Below, one piece after another: positions 8,882-16,805 of a stretch of DNA of 64,000 nt. The stretch is from Bacillota bacterium. GTDB taxonomy: Bacteria > Bacillota > UBA4882 > UBA10575. The notes under the pieces are model-generated. The model worked only from the letters and a program-made list of their open reading frames with translations. It did no database searches and was not told the origin of the DNA. How positions within the stretch are numbered: position 1 is the first letter of the stretch; each line of letters opens with the position of its first letter. A program made the translations under genes and the position numbers. The stretch lies in NCBI GenBank assembly GCA_012727425.1, contig JAAYHQ010000039.1, positions 26,163-90,162 on the forward strand, in the 5' to 3' direction.

Positions 8882-9319
8882 CTGGCTTACCGGCTGGTCG
8901 GGTTTGGTTTATGGGTTCTTTTGCTCGTTGTTGTCCCCCGGCGTGAGTGGCGCGCTTTGTACACAACCCTCATTTTCACGGCCTTGTTGGCGACCATCGC
9001 CGACCTCTTGGGGGTGGTCTTCGGCCAATGGGAGTACGTTGGGCCGACGACCGGCGGTTTGAGTCTTTGGTCGGATTTGGGTATTGCCCCCCCACAAGGG
9101 GGGCTTGCCGTTTATTTGTCAAAACGCTACCCCCGTTGGTCCTGGTTAAACTGGCTCTTTTGGATTGGGGCCAACGCCTTGGGGGAATGGCTCTTTGTGC
9201 AGTGGGGCTTGATCCGCTATCACCAGTGGAATACGTTTAAAGCCAGCCTTTTCTACGTTCCCTTTTTTGCCCTGATCTACCTCCAGGAGCAATGGTGGCG
9301 GCAGAAAAGGGCAGTTTAG
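8882..9319 (+). CDS. CBO0543-like integral membrane protein, apparent CTG start
   Basis: A 145-residue membrane protein with about four hydrophobic segments, W/Y-rich loops (FGQWEYVGPTTGG, NALGEWLFVQWG) and a basic C-terminus. This resembles small CBO0543-type membrane proteins of spore-forming Firmicutes. The frame opens after a stop at 8852 and has no ATG, GTG or TTG until TTG 8921. AAAGGAGG (8867-8874) is seven bases before CTG 8882, which restores the first transmembrane helix; TTG 8921 has no ribosome-binding site and would truncate it. I therefore propose CTG 8882. It is about 10 bases upstream of rsmI and may be co-transcribed. Confidence 0.6.
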   Translation: MAYRLVGFGLWVLLLVVVPRREWRALYTTLIFTALLATIADLLGVVFGQWEYVGPTTGGLSLWSDLGIAPPQGGLAVYLSKRYPRWSWLNWLFWIGANALGEWLFVQWGLIRYHQWNTFKASLFYVPFFALIYLQEQWWRQKRAV

Positions 9320-9328
9320 TTTAATACG

Positions 9329-10246
9329 GTGAGAATGGAGAATTCAAGGAAGATGAAAGAGGAATCCAGGGAGCGCAAGGAACAGCAGGCTCCGGCAGCA
9401 ACGGGGATCTTGTACATGGTGTCAACGCCCATCGGTAATCTGGAGGACTTAACCCCCCGGGCGGCCCGGATCTTGAAAGAGGTGGACTTAATCGCCGCCG
9501 AGGATACCCGACTGACCAGGAAACTCCTGGCTTATTTGGGGATTCAACAGCGGATCATCAGTTATTACCGGGAGAAGGAACAGGAAAGGGCGGAGTTGCT
9601 GTTGGACTTTCTGAAGAACGGGGCGAAGATTGCGGTGGTCAGCGATGCGGGGACTCCGGGCCTTTCCGATCCCGGTGGGGTTCTGGTGGCAAAAGCGGTG
9701 GCCGCGGGCATTCAGGTGGTGCCGGTGCCGGGCGTCTCGGCTTGTTTGGCGGCGCTGGTGGCTTCCGGTTTACCCACCGATCGTTTTGTGTTTGAGGGCT
9801 TTCTGCCCCGGAAAACAAAGGAGAAAAAGGCCCGCCTGGCGGCGCTGGCCGAGGAAGAACGGACGATTGTCCTTTATGAAGCCCCTCACCGCTTGGTTGA
9901 AACCCTCGAACTTCTGGTTGCGCAGTTGGGTCCGGACCGACCGGTGGTCATTGCCCGCGAATTAACGAAAAGATTCGAAGAGTTCTGGCGGGGCTCGCTG
10001 GCAGACGCGGTGCGGGTCTGGGCGGAGCGGGACGTGCGGGGCGAATTTACACTGGTGCTGGCGGGACGACCTGCGGAAGCCAAGGCAGAGCCGACGGCCG
10101 CCGATTATGAGCATTTTTACCGAGAAATCCAGGAGCGCTGCCGCGCCGGGGAGAAAGCCTCCGCCGTGATTCGCGCGATTGCCCGGCGGGAAAGCCTTTC
10201 CCGGAGCGCCCTGTATCAGTACTACCAAAAAAGAAAAGGGGGTTAA
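9329..10246 (+). CDS. rsmI: 16S rRNA (cytidine-1402-2'-O)-methyltransferase RsmI
   Basis: SAM-dependent 2'-O-methylation of C1402 in the 16S rRNA decoding centre. The tetrapyrrole-methylase-like fold starts at about residue 26 (GILYMVSTPIGNLEDL). It continues with AAEDTR, VSDAGTPGLSDPG and VPGVSACLAAL, then GFLPRK and the C-terminal helical region. The 305 residues include an extra charged N-terminal stretch of about 25; the start (GTG 9329, ATG 9335 or ATG 9353) is uncertain as no site has a clean ribosome-binding site. Confidence 0.96.
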   Translation: MRMENSRKMKEESRERKEQQAPAATGILYMVSTPIGNLEDLTPRAARILKEVDLIAAEDTRLTRKLLAYLGIQQRIISYYREKEQERAELLLDFLKNGAKIAVVSDAGTPGLSDPGGVLVAKAVAAGIQVVPVPGVSACLAALVASGLPTDRFVFEGFLPRKTKEKKARLAALAEEERTIVLYEAPHRLVETLELLVAQLGPDRPVVIARELTKRFEEFWRGSLADAVRVWAERDVRGEFTLVLAGRPAEAKAEPTAADYEHFYREIQERCRAGEKASAVIRAIARRESLSRSALYQYYQKRKGG

Positions 10247-10260
10247 CTCCCCCTTTCTTT
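10235..10260. terminator. Terminator between rsmI and abrB
   Basis: AAAGGGGG-ttaa-CTCCCCCTTTCTTT overlaps the rsmI stop. The near-perfect inverted repeat has T runs on both strands, so it may serve both convergent genes. Confidence 0.75.
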
Positions 10261-10311
10261 ACGGTAACGGATCATGCAACGTCGAATTGACAGGATAACG
10301 GGCCAGGCTTT

Positions 10312-10560
10312 TTAGGAGACCACTTTCATGTCATCCAAACAATTCTGGCAGATGTTCTTTTCCTTGAAATTCCGTACATTCTCGGCGTTTCCACAGAAAA
10401 TGCAGGCCGGTTCATATTTCTTGAGGATGATCCTCTCCCCGTCGACGTAAATCTCTAAAGCATCTTTTTCTTCGATGCGCAGGGTCCGCCGCAATTCGAT
10501 GGGAATGACAACCCGTCCTAACTCATCTACCTTACGGACGATTCCGGTGGATTTCATCAT
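10312..10560 (-). CDS. abrB: Transition-state regulator AbrB
   Basis: An 82-residue DNA-binding regulator. The N-terminal swapped-hairpin domain (MKSTGIVRKVDELGRVVIPI, then ELRRTLRIEEKDALEIYVDGE) is nearly identical to Bacillus AbrB. The C-terminal part carries CIFC and CQNC pairs, a probable zinc ribbon not found in Bacillus AbrB but usual in clostridial relatives. AAAAGGAGG precedes ATG 10560 by eight bases. The promoter and a 0A box downstream of it copy the known layout in which phosphorylated Spo0A represses abrB at sporulation onset. Confidence 0.95.
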   Translation of the reverse strand: MMKSTGIVRKVDELGRVVIPIELRRTLRIEEKDALEIYVDGERIILKKYEPACIFCGNAENVRNFKEKNICQNCLDDMKVVS

Positions 10561-10586
10561 GACTTATTCCTCCTTTTCCGATATTT

Positions 10587-10594
10587 TTCGACAA
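10587..10594 (-). promoter_or_regulatory. Candidate Spo0A box (0A box) in the abrB leader
   Basis: TTGTCGAA on the minus strand, an exact 0A-box core, lies 15 bases downstream of the abrB -10 box, at roughly +9 to +16 of the predicted transcript. Bacillus subtilis abrB is repressed by Spo0A bound in the same relative place. Confidence 0.65.
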
Positions 10595-10609
10595 TCAACT
10601 ACAATGCTA

Positions 10610-10638
10610 ATTGTACCTTATTTTCCAGACAAAGTCAA
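10610..10638 (-). promoter_or_regulatory. Sigma-A promoter of abrB
   Basis: On the minus strand, TTGACT (10638-10633) and TACAAT (10615-10610) are separated by 17 bases. The predicted start is near 10603, about 43 bases before the abrB ATG. It diverges from the metG T-box promoter. Confidence 0.8.
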
Positions 10639-10685
10639 TGGTGGGAATAATTAATTTGGGAAATTTTATTAAAAAGGCGTGAAAC

Positions 10686-10714
10686 TTGACAAACCGGCGG
10701 ACAATGGGTATTAA
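10686..10714 (+). promoter_or_regulatory. Sigma-A promoter of the metG T-box transcript
   Basis: TTGACA (10686-10691) and TATTAA (10709-10714) have a 17-base spacer. The start would be near 10721. Confidence 0.75.
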
Positions 10715-10720
10715 TAGATA

Positions 10721-11022
10721 ATAGTTAAACTATACCGTAAAAGCGATAACAGCGATGATGGGTAGGAGTAGTCTTCCGGAAGCGGAGCCAGCGAGTCGGG
10801 ATGGTGGGAGCCGACCGGGGAAGGAAAGACGAAGATGGACCCGGAGCAGAGCACTGAACGGGGCGCAGTCCCGCCAGTAGGTGTTCCGGCGGCGTCCGTT
10901 AACGCGCAAGGCCAGGGTTTAACCTTGGCCGTCAAGTCTCCGTTTTACGGAGAGAATTGGGGTGGTACCGCGGGAGATCCTCGCCCCCAAAGAAGTGTTC
11001 TTTGGGTGGGGAGGTTTTTTTG
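10721..11022 (+). promoter_or_regulatory. T-box leader (methionine) controlling metG
   Basis: A T-box riboswitch for uncharged tRNA-Met. The specifier is ATG at 10835-10837 in the context GAAGATGGACC. The T-box GGGGTGGTACCGCG is at about 10959-10972. The long terminator pairs CCTCGCCCCCAAAGAA (from 10979) with TTCTTTGGGTGGGGAGG, then a T run ending near 11022. The specifier matches the downstream methionyl-tRNA synthetase. Confidence 0.94.
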
Positions 11023-11049
11023 TTACCAAAATTTAAGGAGGAGATTAGT

Positions 11050-12993
11050 GTGGGAAAATACTATGTGACGACCCCTATTTATTATCCGAGTGACAATTTA
11101 CATATCGGCCATGCTTACACCACGGTGGTGGCGGACGCGCTGGCCCGATACCACCGGTTGCTGGGGGATGATGTTTATTTTCTGACCGGCACCGATGAGC
11201 ATGGGCAAAAGATTCAACGCCGGGCGGAGGAGGCCGGGAAAACACCCCAGGCCTTTGTCGATGAGATTGTCGACAATATTAAGGCCTTATGGAAATTGCT
11301 GGAAATTAGCAATGATGATTTTATCCGGACCACCGAGTCCCGTCATGCGGAAAGGGTTCAGAAGATCTTCCAACGCCTGTACGACCAGGGGGATATCTAC
11401 AAAAGCGAGTACGAAGGCCTGTACTGTACACCGTGTGAAGCTTTTTGGCTCGAACGCCAGCTGGTAGACGGGAAATGCCCCGACTGCGGCCGGCCGGTGG
11501 AGAAAGTCCGGGAAGAAAGCTACTTTTTTCGCTTGTCAAAATATGCCGACCGTTTGATGGCCCACATTGAAGCGAATCCCGATTTTATTCAGCCGGTTTC
11601 GCGGAAAAACGAGATGATCAATAATTTCCTCCGGCCGGGGTTGGAAGACCTTTGTGTTTCGCGGACGACTTTTTCGTGGGGGATTCCCGTTCCCTTTGAC
11701 CAAAAGCACGTGATTTACGTTTGGCTGGACGCCTTAAGCAATTACATTACCGCTTTAGGTTACCCCGATGAGACGGACGCAGGGAGCCTCTTTGCCCGCT
11801 TCTGGCCGGCGGACCTGCACCTGGTGGGGAAGGAGATTGTACGCTTTCACACGATCATTTGGCCGATCATCCTGATGGCGTTGGACTTGCCATTGCCGAA
11901 ACAGGTTTTTGGCCATGGCTGGCTGGTGCTGGACGGCGGGAAGATGTCCAAGTCCAAGGGAAATGTGATTGATCCCGTCGTTTTGGTGGAGAAATACGGA
12001 TTGGATGCTATCCGCTATTATCTCCTGCGGGAAGTTCCCTTTGGGGCCGACGGCGTTTATTCGGAAGAAGCATTGGTCCTCCGGATCAACACGGATTTAG
12101 CCAATGACCTTGGAAATCTTCTGCACCGCAGCCTCTCGATGGTGGAGAAGTTTGCCGGTGGCGTGGTGCCCGCGCCCGGCACCTACGGACCACTGGAAGA
12201 AGCCTTGATGACCGAGGCTAATCATACTTTGGAAAAGGTCCAAAACCACATGGACAAACTGGAGATCTCCGATGCGCTGGCCGCCATTTTTGCGTTGATT
12301 GGACGGGCGAACAAGTATATTGACGAAGCGGCCCCCTGGAGCCTGAATAAACAAGGAAACCGGGAGCGCCTGGGGACGGTCCTTTATACGATGGTGGAAG
12401 TGATCCGGTTGAGCGCGGTCCTGTTGACGCCGTTCCTGGTGGAGACGCCGGCCCGGATCTTTGCCCAGTTGGGATTGGATACCGACCCAACCGCCCAGGG
12501 ATTGGTGGCGGGAAGCAAGTGGGGGCAGTATCCGGCGGGAACAAAAGTGCGGAAGGGCGAACCGCTTTTCCCGCGGATCGACTGGGAGAAGGAGAGTTGC
12601 GCGGAGAAGGAGAAACCGGCGCCGGTGCCGCAACCGCCGCAAAAGGCAACGCCCCCTGCGGTGGAGCCGGAGCAGATTACCATTGAGGAGTTTGCCAAGA
12701 TCCATTTACGGGTGGCGACGGTCTTGGCCGCAGAAAAGATCGAAGGGGCCGACAAACTGCTGCGTTTGCAGGTCCGGTTGGGGAATGAAGAGCGGCAGAT
12801 CGTGGCGGGGATTGCCCGGTACTACCGGCCGGAGGAGTTGGTTGGCAAGCAAATTGTGGTCGTGGCCAACCTGAAGCCGGCCAAACTGCGGGGGGTCCTT
12901 TCCCAGGGGATGATCCTGGCGGCGGATGATGGCGATAAGCTAGCCCTTGTTGTGCCCGAGAAAACAATGGCGGATGGGGCGGAAGTCCGGTGA
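11050..12993 (+). CDS. metG: Methionyl-tRNA synthetase
   Basis: Charges initiator and elongator tRNA-Met. It is 647 residues long. The HIGH motif is in DNLHIGHAYTT, a zinc knuckle is formed by CTPCEAF and CPDCGRP, and KMSKSKGN is the catalytic loop. An anticodon-binding helical domain is followed by a Pro/Glu linker and a C-terminal EMAP/Trbp111-like tRNA-binding domain from about residue 545 (ITIEEFAKIHLRV). GTG 11050 follows TTAAGGAGGAG. The stop overlaps the GTG start of tatD (GTGA), so the two are translationally coupled. Confidence 0.98.
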   Translation: MGKYYVTTPIYYPSDNLHIGHAYTTVVADALARYHRLLGDDVYFLTGTDEHGQKIQRRAEEAGKTPQAFVDEIVDNIKALWKLLEISNDDFIRTTESRHAERVQKIFQRLYDQGDIYKSEYEGLYCTPCEAFWLERQLVDGKCPDCGRPVEKVREESYFFRLSKYADRLMAHIEANPDFIQPVSRKNEMINNFLRPGLEDLCVSRTTFSWGIPVPFDQKHVIYVWLDALSNYITALGYPDETDAGSLFARFWPADLHLVGKEIVRFHTIIWPIILMALDLPLPKQVFGHGWLVLDGGKMSKSKGNVIDPVVLVEKYGLDAIRYYLLREVPFGADGVYSEEALVLRINTDLANDLGNLLHRSLSMVEKFAGGVVPAPGTYGPLEEALMTEANHTLEKVQNHMDKLEISDALAAIFALIGRANKYIDEAAPWSLNKQGNRERLGTVLYTMVEVIRLSAVLLTPFLVETPARIFAQLGLDTDPTAQGLVAGSKWGQYPAGTKVRKGEPLFPRIDWEKESCAEKEKPAPVPQPPQKATPPAVEPEQITIEEFAKIHLRVATVLAAEKIEGADKLLRLQVRLGNEERQIVAGIARYYRPEELVGKQIVVVANLKPAKLRGVLSQGMILAADDGDKLALVVPEKTMADGAEVR

Positions 12994-13793
12994 GACTCTT
13001 TGATACCCATTGTCACTTGAATGACGAAGCCTACCAGGCCGATTTGGCGGCGGTTTTACAGCGGGCGCGGGCGGCAGGGGTAGTCCGGATGCTGGTGGTG
13101 GGGTATGATCTACCCTCTTCCCAGCGGGCTCTGGCCTTGGCTGCGGCCGAAGCGGGGGTTTACGCCGCGGTTGGGATTCACCCCCATGAAGCGGCGGCCG
13201 CGACCGCCGGCGACCTTGAACGTTTAGAAGAAATGCTGGCCCACCCGAAAGCCGTGGCGCTGGGCGAGATCGGGCTTGACTATCATTATGAGAATTCGCC
13301 CCGCCGGGTGCAACAGGAAGTCTTCCGGGCCCAGTTGGCCCTGGCGCGGAAGGCTGGAAAACCGGTGGTGATCCACGGACGGGAGGCCCACGCCGATTTG
13401 GTGGCCGCGTTGCAGGCGGAAGGCGGTCATTATCAGGGTGTGATGCATTGCTATTCCGGAAGCAAGGAAGCAGTTCGTGAGTATTTGGCGATGAATCTCC
13501 ATATTTCGGTGGCCGGGCCGGTGACTTTTAAAAACGCCCGTAAACTGCCGGAGGTGGTGCCGGCCCTGCCGCCGGATCGTTTGTTGATCGAAACCGATGC
13601 CCCCTACTTAACCCCCCATCCTTGGCGGGGACGACGGAATGAGCCGGCTTATTTGGTGGCGGTAGCGGAGCGCGTTGCGGAACTGCTGGGGATGACCACA
13701 GAGGCGGTGGCCGAACTGACCTGGAAGAATGGAGCAGCCTGTTTTGGGCTACCGGCGGAAACCCCATTCGACTGCACCGGGCATACCGGGTAA
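12990..13793 (+). CDS. tatD: TatD-family metal-dependent DNase
   Basis: A TIM-barrel metallohydrolase, 267 residues. The family ligands are visible: DTHCHLND, GEIGLDYHY (Glu), VIHGREAH, MHCYSG and the C-terminal Asp in IETDAPYLTPHPWRG. TatD/YcfH proteins are 3'-5' exonucleases with a proposed DNA-repair role. The GTG start overlaps the metG stop, as in many Firmicutes where metG and tatD are neighbours. Confidence 0.96.
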   Translation: MRLFDTHCHLNDEAYQADLAAVLQRARAAGVVRMLVVGYDLPSSQRALALAAAEAGVYAAVGIHPHEAAAATAGDLERLEEMLAHPKAVALGEIGLDYHYENSPRRVQQEVFRAQLALARKAGKPVVIHGREAHADLVAALQAEGGHYQGVMHCYSGSKEAVREYLAMNLHISVAGPVTFKNARKLPEVVPALPPDRLLIETDAPYLTPHPWRGRRNEPAYLVAVAERVAELLGMTTEAVAELTWKNGAACFGLPAETPFDCTGHTG

Positions 13794-13863
13794 CGGCGGG
13801 CCATGGTCAGTATCCACCCCAGGGGCGAGCAGCGAACAATCAGCAACAAGTTGGAGGTAGAGA

Positions 13864-14457
13864 ATGGGCGAGATCTTTGCGTATCCGATCGAAGACCGGC
13901 TTTATATCAATCTGACCAACCGGTGTCCAAACCGTTGTGTCTTTTGTATTCGCAACAACAAGGAAGGGGTCGGGTACGATCTGTGGTTGGACCGGGAACC
14001 GTCGGTGGAAGAGGTCCTGGCGGCGGCCGGTGATGTCGCGGCCTACCGGGAAGTTGTCTTTTGTGGCTACGGCGAACCGCTGCTCCGTTGGGAAGTAGTT
14101 GTCGGTGTTGCCCGCGCCCTGAAAAAACGTTATGACGTGCCGATCCGGATTAACACCAATGGTTTAGCCGAGGCGGTGCTGGGCCGGCCGATCCTGCCAC
14201 ACTTGGCGGGTTTGGTGGATGTGATATCCATTAGTTTAAATGCGGCCGATGCAGCCATGTATGACCGTTTGTGCCGTTCCCAACTGGGACCGGAAGCTTA
14301 CCCGGCTTTACTTCGTTTTATTCGGGACAGTAAGTTGTATGTCCCGCGGGTGATCGTGTCGGTGGTGGCGATCCCGGATTTCGATCCGGAACCTGCCCGG
14401 GAGTTGGCGCGGGAGCTCGGGGTAGAACTCCGCATCCGCCCCTACCAAACCGAATAG
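13864..14457 (+). CDS. TatD-linked radical SAM protein
   Basis: A 197-residue radical SAM enzyme with the [4Fe-4S]/SAM motif CPNRCVFC near residue 21, a GYGEPLLRW glycine-rich strand, RINTNG, and VDVISISLNAAD. It is shorter than most radical SAM enzymes and matches the small 'TatD family-associated radical SAM' group that neighbours tatD, as here. The substrate is unknown. GGAGGT precedes ATG 13864. Position between tatD and the YabE-like gene suggests one transcript from the metG promoter. Confidence 0.88.
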   Translation: MGEIFAYPIEDRLYINLTNRCPNRCVFCIRNNKEGVGYDLWLDREPSVEEVLAAAGDVAAYREVVFCGYGEPLLRWEVVVGVARALKKRYDVPIRINTNGLAEAVLGRPILPHLAGLVDVISISLNAADAAMYDRLCRSQLGPEAYPALLRFIRDSKLYVPRVIVSVVAIPDFDPEPARELARELGVELRIRPYQTE

Positions 14458-14543
14458 GACCAGGCGGATATCTTCCCGTTTCTTTCCAGCAGGAGACAAA
14501 TGGGGACAGAAGGAATAGGTTAGAAACAGAGCCAATTTCCGGT

Positions 14544-14563
14544 CCGCCTGGGCGGGGCTTTTT
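14544..14563 (+). terminator. Terminator after the radical SAM gene
   Basis: CCGCC-tg-GGCGG followed by GGCTTTTTG. The stem is short but GC-only with a T run. Confidence 0.6.
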
Positions 14564-14589
14564 GTCCTGCAAAAAGCCTTTGAGGAGGG

Positions 14590-15627
14590 ATGCTTTTGCT
14601 GTTGGGGAAATTATGGACGCCCGGATGGCGCTTACCTTTACAGTGTCGTACTTATTGGCCCAACTTCCTGGCGGGGTTGGTCTTTTTGGGGTTGCTTTTT
14701 TACGCGTGTCGCCTGCAGACGATCACGGTATACGTGGATGGTGCGCGGTTTGAACTGACGACGGCGGCGCCGACGGTGGAAACGGCATTGGCGCAAGCCG
14801 GGATTGTCGTCCGCGCTGGAGATGAAGTATCCCCTGGTTTCGATACAAGGGTACGGGCGGGGATGGCCATCGCGATCCGGCGCGGGGTTAACTTGGCGAT
14901 CGATGTGGATGGACGACTGGTGGCGGTTCGCATGCCGCCGGTCACGGTGGCCGAGGCGCTCCGGCGGGCCGGGATCGATCTCGGTCCGGCGGACCGTCTT
15001 TCGGTTCCGGTAGATGCCCAAGTTTGGGAAGGCTTGCGCTTGAAGGTGACGCGGGTGGCTACGGAGCGTTTAACCATTGAAAAGGAGATTGCCCCGGCGG
15101 TCACCTATATCAACGATGCCAATCTGGACAAAGGGAAGCAGCGGGTTGTTCAGCCGGGCGAAGCCGGGATCCTGGCGCGGGAGTATACCGTGGTTTATGA
15201 AGATGGACAAGAGGTCGACCGGCAGTTGGTCGAGGAACGGGTGGTGAAACCGGCGGTGGACAGAGTAATCGCCCGCGGAACCCGGCCGGTGGTCCGCACG
15301 GCGACCGTGGCCCGGGGGCGGACGATCCGGTATACGGATGTGTTGATCATGGAAGCCACGGCCTATGAACCAGGCCCCCAGTCGTGCGGGATTTATGCTG
15401 ATGGTTACACCTATACCGGAAAAAAGGCAACCTATGGGATTGCCGCAGTTGACCCGCGGGTGATCCCGCTCGGGACGAAACTTTATATCGAAGGGTACGG
15501 ATTTGCCGCGGCTGAAGATATTGGTTCGGCGATTGAAGGACACCGGATTGATGTCTGCTACGATACTGTCCGCGAAGCGTTGCTCTGGGGCCGCCGGCGG
15601 GTGAAAGTTTATATTTTGGCGCCTTGA
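14590..15627 (+). CDS. YabE-like cell-wall protein (DUF348, G5 and 3D domains)
   Basis: A 345-residue exported protein, probably a peptidoglycan-active enzyme like YabE or Sps/Rpf relatives. One N-terminal membrane anchor (about residues 24-42) is followed by DUF348-type repeats (ITVYVDGARFELTTAAPTVE; NLAIDVDGRLVAVRMPPVTV), a G5 domain (REYTVVYEDGQEVDRQLVEE) and a C-terminal 3D domain with MEATAYEP, GIAAVDPRVIPLGTKLYIEG and GHRIDVCY; the Asp residues match the 3D catalytic set. GAGGAGGG touches ATG 14590, so TTG 14596, seven bases after AGGAGG, is the better start. The position shortly before ksgA mirrors yabE in Bacillus. Confidence 0.93.
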   Translation: MLLLLGKLWTPGWRLPLQCRTYWPNFLAGLVFLGLLFYACRLQTITVYVDGARFELTTAAPTVETALAQAGIVVRAGDEVSPGFDTRVRAGMAIAIRRGVNLAIDVDGRLVAVRMPPVTVAEALRRAGIDLGPADRLSVPVDAQVWEGLRLKVTRVATERLTIEKEIAPAVTYINDANLDKGKQRVVQPGEAGILAREYTVVYEDGQEVDRQLVEERVVKPAVDRVIARGTRPVVRTATVARGRTIRYTDVLIMEATAYEPGPQSCGIYADGYTYTGKKATYGIAAVDPRVIPLGTKLYIEGYGFAAAEDIGSAIEGHRIDVCYDTVREALLWGRRRVKVYILAP

Positions 15628-15650
15628 GTCGCCGGCAGATGACACTCGCG

Positions 15651-15676
15651 AAAAAACCGGTTTTTTCCGGTAAGCG
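15651..15676 (+). terminator. Terminator-like palindrome after the YabE-like gene
   Basis: AAAAAACCGGTTTTTT (15651-15666) is a perfect 16-base palindrome. The overlapping ACCGG-tttttt-CCGGT can form a second hairpin. This is compatible with a weak terminator or a protein-binding site. Confidence 0.4.
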
Positions 15677-15749
15677 AAGAGGAATAGATTGTCTTTCGTC
15701 GAACCAATGAATACGGAGGGAAAGCCAGGGGGGAAGGAGCGGTTTTTTG

Positions 15750-16694
15750 ATGAATCTGGACAGGGTGTTGATAGCCGAGAGCGATCCGCACCTCACTGAG
15801 ATTATGGTGATCCGGCTTTCAAATGCCGGTTATCAGATAGCCACCTGCACCCAGGGAAATGAGGTTTTGCCGAAGGCGCTTAACTTTAAACCGGGCGTTG
15901 TGATCATCGATCAACATTTATCGGATAAAGACGGGTTGGAAGTTTGCTATGAGTTAAGATTACACTCGGCCACCCGCAATGTGGGGATTATACTTTTAAC
16001 CCAGGAGGAGATCAACCTGGCGGATCTGGCCGGGTTGGGTGTGCGGATTGATGCGCAGTTAACCAAGCCCTTCAAGCCAAAGGATATTTTGGCGGAAGTA
16101 AACACACTGATGGCGGACCGGCGTGCCACCACGAAGAATTCGCTGACCGGTTTTCCCGGCTGGGATGTGATGCGGCGGGAGATTACGGAACGGATTACGG
16201 GTGGCGTCGATTGTGATCTGCTCTTTATTGATATCAATAATTTTCGGATCTATAATCAATGTTACGGCTTTAGTGCCGGTGATGAAGCTCTCCGTTTGTT
16301 GTGCCGTTTGCTCTTGGAGGTCACCGATGAACTGGACTCTCCGGATATTTTGATCGCCCATATCCACGGTGATGATTTTGTCGTGATGTTGCCGGTGGGG
16401 ACCGGTGAGCAAGTGGGCCGCACGCTGATTGACCGTTTTGACCGGGAGATCCTCGATCTTTACCTGGAAGACGACCGGGAACGGGGGGGGATGTATTTAC
16501 AAAGACCCGACGGGCGTCTTGAACAATGGCCTTTGATGTCGTTGGGGGTTGCGTTGCTCAACGGCATCATCGATAAATACCGCCATCCTTTGGAAACCAA
16601 GATGGTCGGGGAAGAGCTGCTCAAACGGTTGAAGGTGCGGCCAGGCAGTAATTTGATGCGGGACCGGCCGAGGAATGGCAATTCTTCTGCTTAG
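15750..16694 (+). CDS. Response regulator with degenerate GGDEF output domain
   Basis: 314 residues. The receiver domain (1-122) has the acidic pair ESD, the phospho-acceptor Asp in VVIIDQHLSDKDG, and Lys in LTKPFKPKD. The second domain (about 130-305) has LFIDINNFRIYNQ and AGDEALRLL, as in GGDEF proteins, but the catalytic loop reads HGDDF and the beginning of the domain is altered. Cyclase activity is therefore doubtful and it may act as a GTP or c-di-GMP sensor. No partner kinase is nearby. ATG 15750 is preferred over TTG 15747. Confidence 0.85.
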   Translation: MNLDRVLIAESDPHLTEIMVIRLSNAGYQIATCTQGNEVLPKALNFKPGVVIIDQHLSDKDGLEVCYELRLHSATRNVGIILLTQEEINLADLAGLGVRIDAQLTKPFKPKDILAEVNTLMADRRATTKNSLTGFPGWDVMRREITERITGGVDCDLLFIDINNFRIYNQCYGFSAGDEALRLLCRLLLEVTDELDSPDILIAHIHGDDFVVMLPVGTGEQVGRTLIDRFDREILDLYLEDDRERGGMYLQRPDGRLEQWPLMSLGVALLNGIIDKYRHPLETKMVGEELLKRLKVRPGSNLMRDRPRNGNSSA

Positions 16695-16708
16695 AGGAGG
16701 GCCAATCC

Positions 16709-16805
16709 GTGTTTACGGCAGGAGGAGACAATTGATTGCGAAAGACCGCTTTAAGGAGAATCCATTGTGCCAAGAATAATGGAGAGGGCTGTAAATAAGG
16801 GATAA
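16709..16805 (+). other. Chain of three overlapping micro-ORFs leading into ksgA
   Basis: Three tiny frames abut end to end. GTG 16709 to TGA 16735 (8 codons) has GAGGAGGG seven bases upstream. TTG 16732 to TAA 16779 (15 codons) has GGAGGAG upstream and overlaps the first stop. ATG 16779 to TAA 16805 (8 codons) overlaps the second stop by one base, and its own TAA overlaps the ksgA ATG at 16805. ksgA itself has only a weak ribosome-binding site, so termination-reinitiation could feed it. Chance is not excluded. Confidence 0.35.

Noticed and set aside
12097..12705. 202-codon minus-strand frame inside metG
   Set aside because: Arg/His/Leu-rich shadow of GC-rich metG codons; metG motifs are unambiguous on the other strand.
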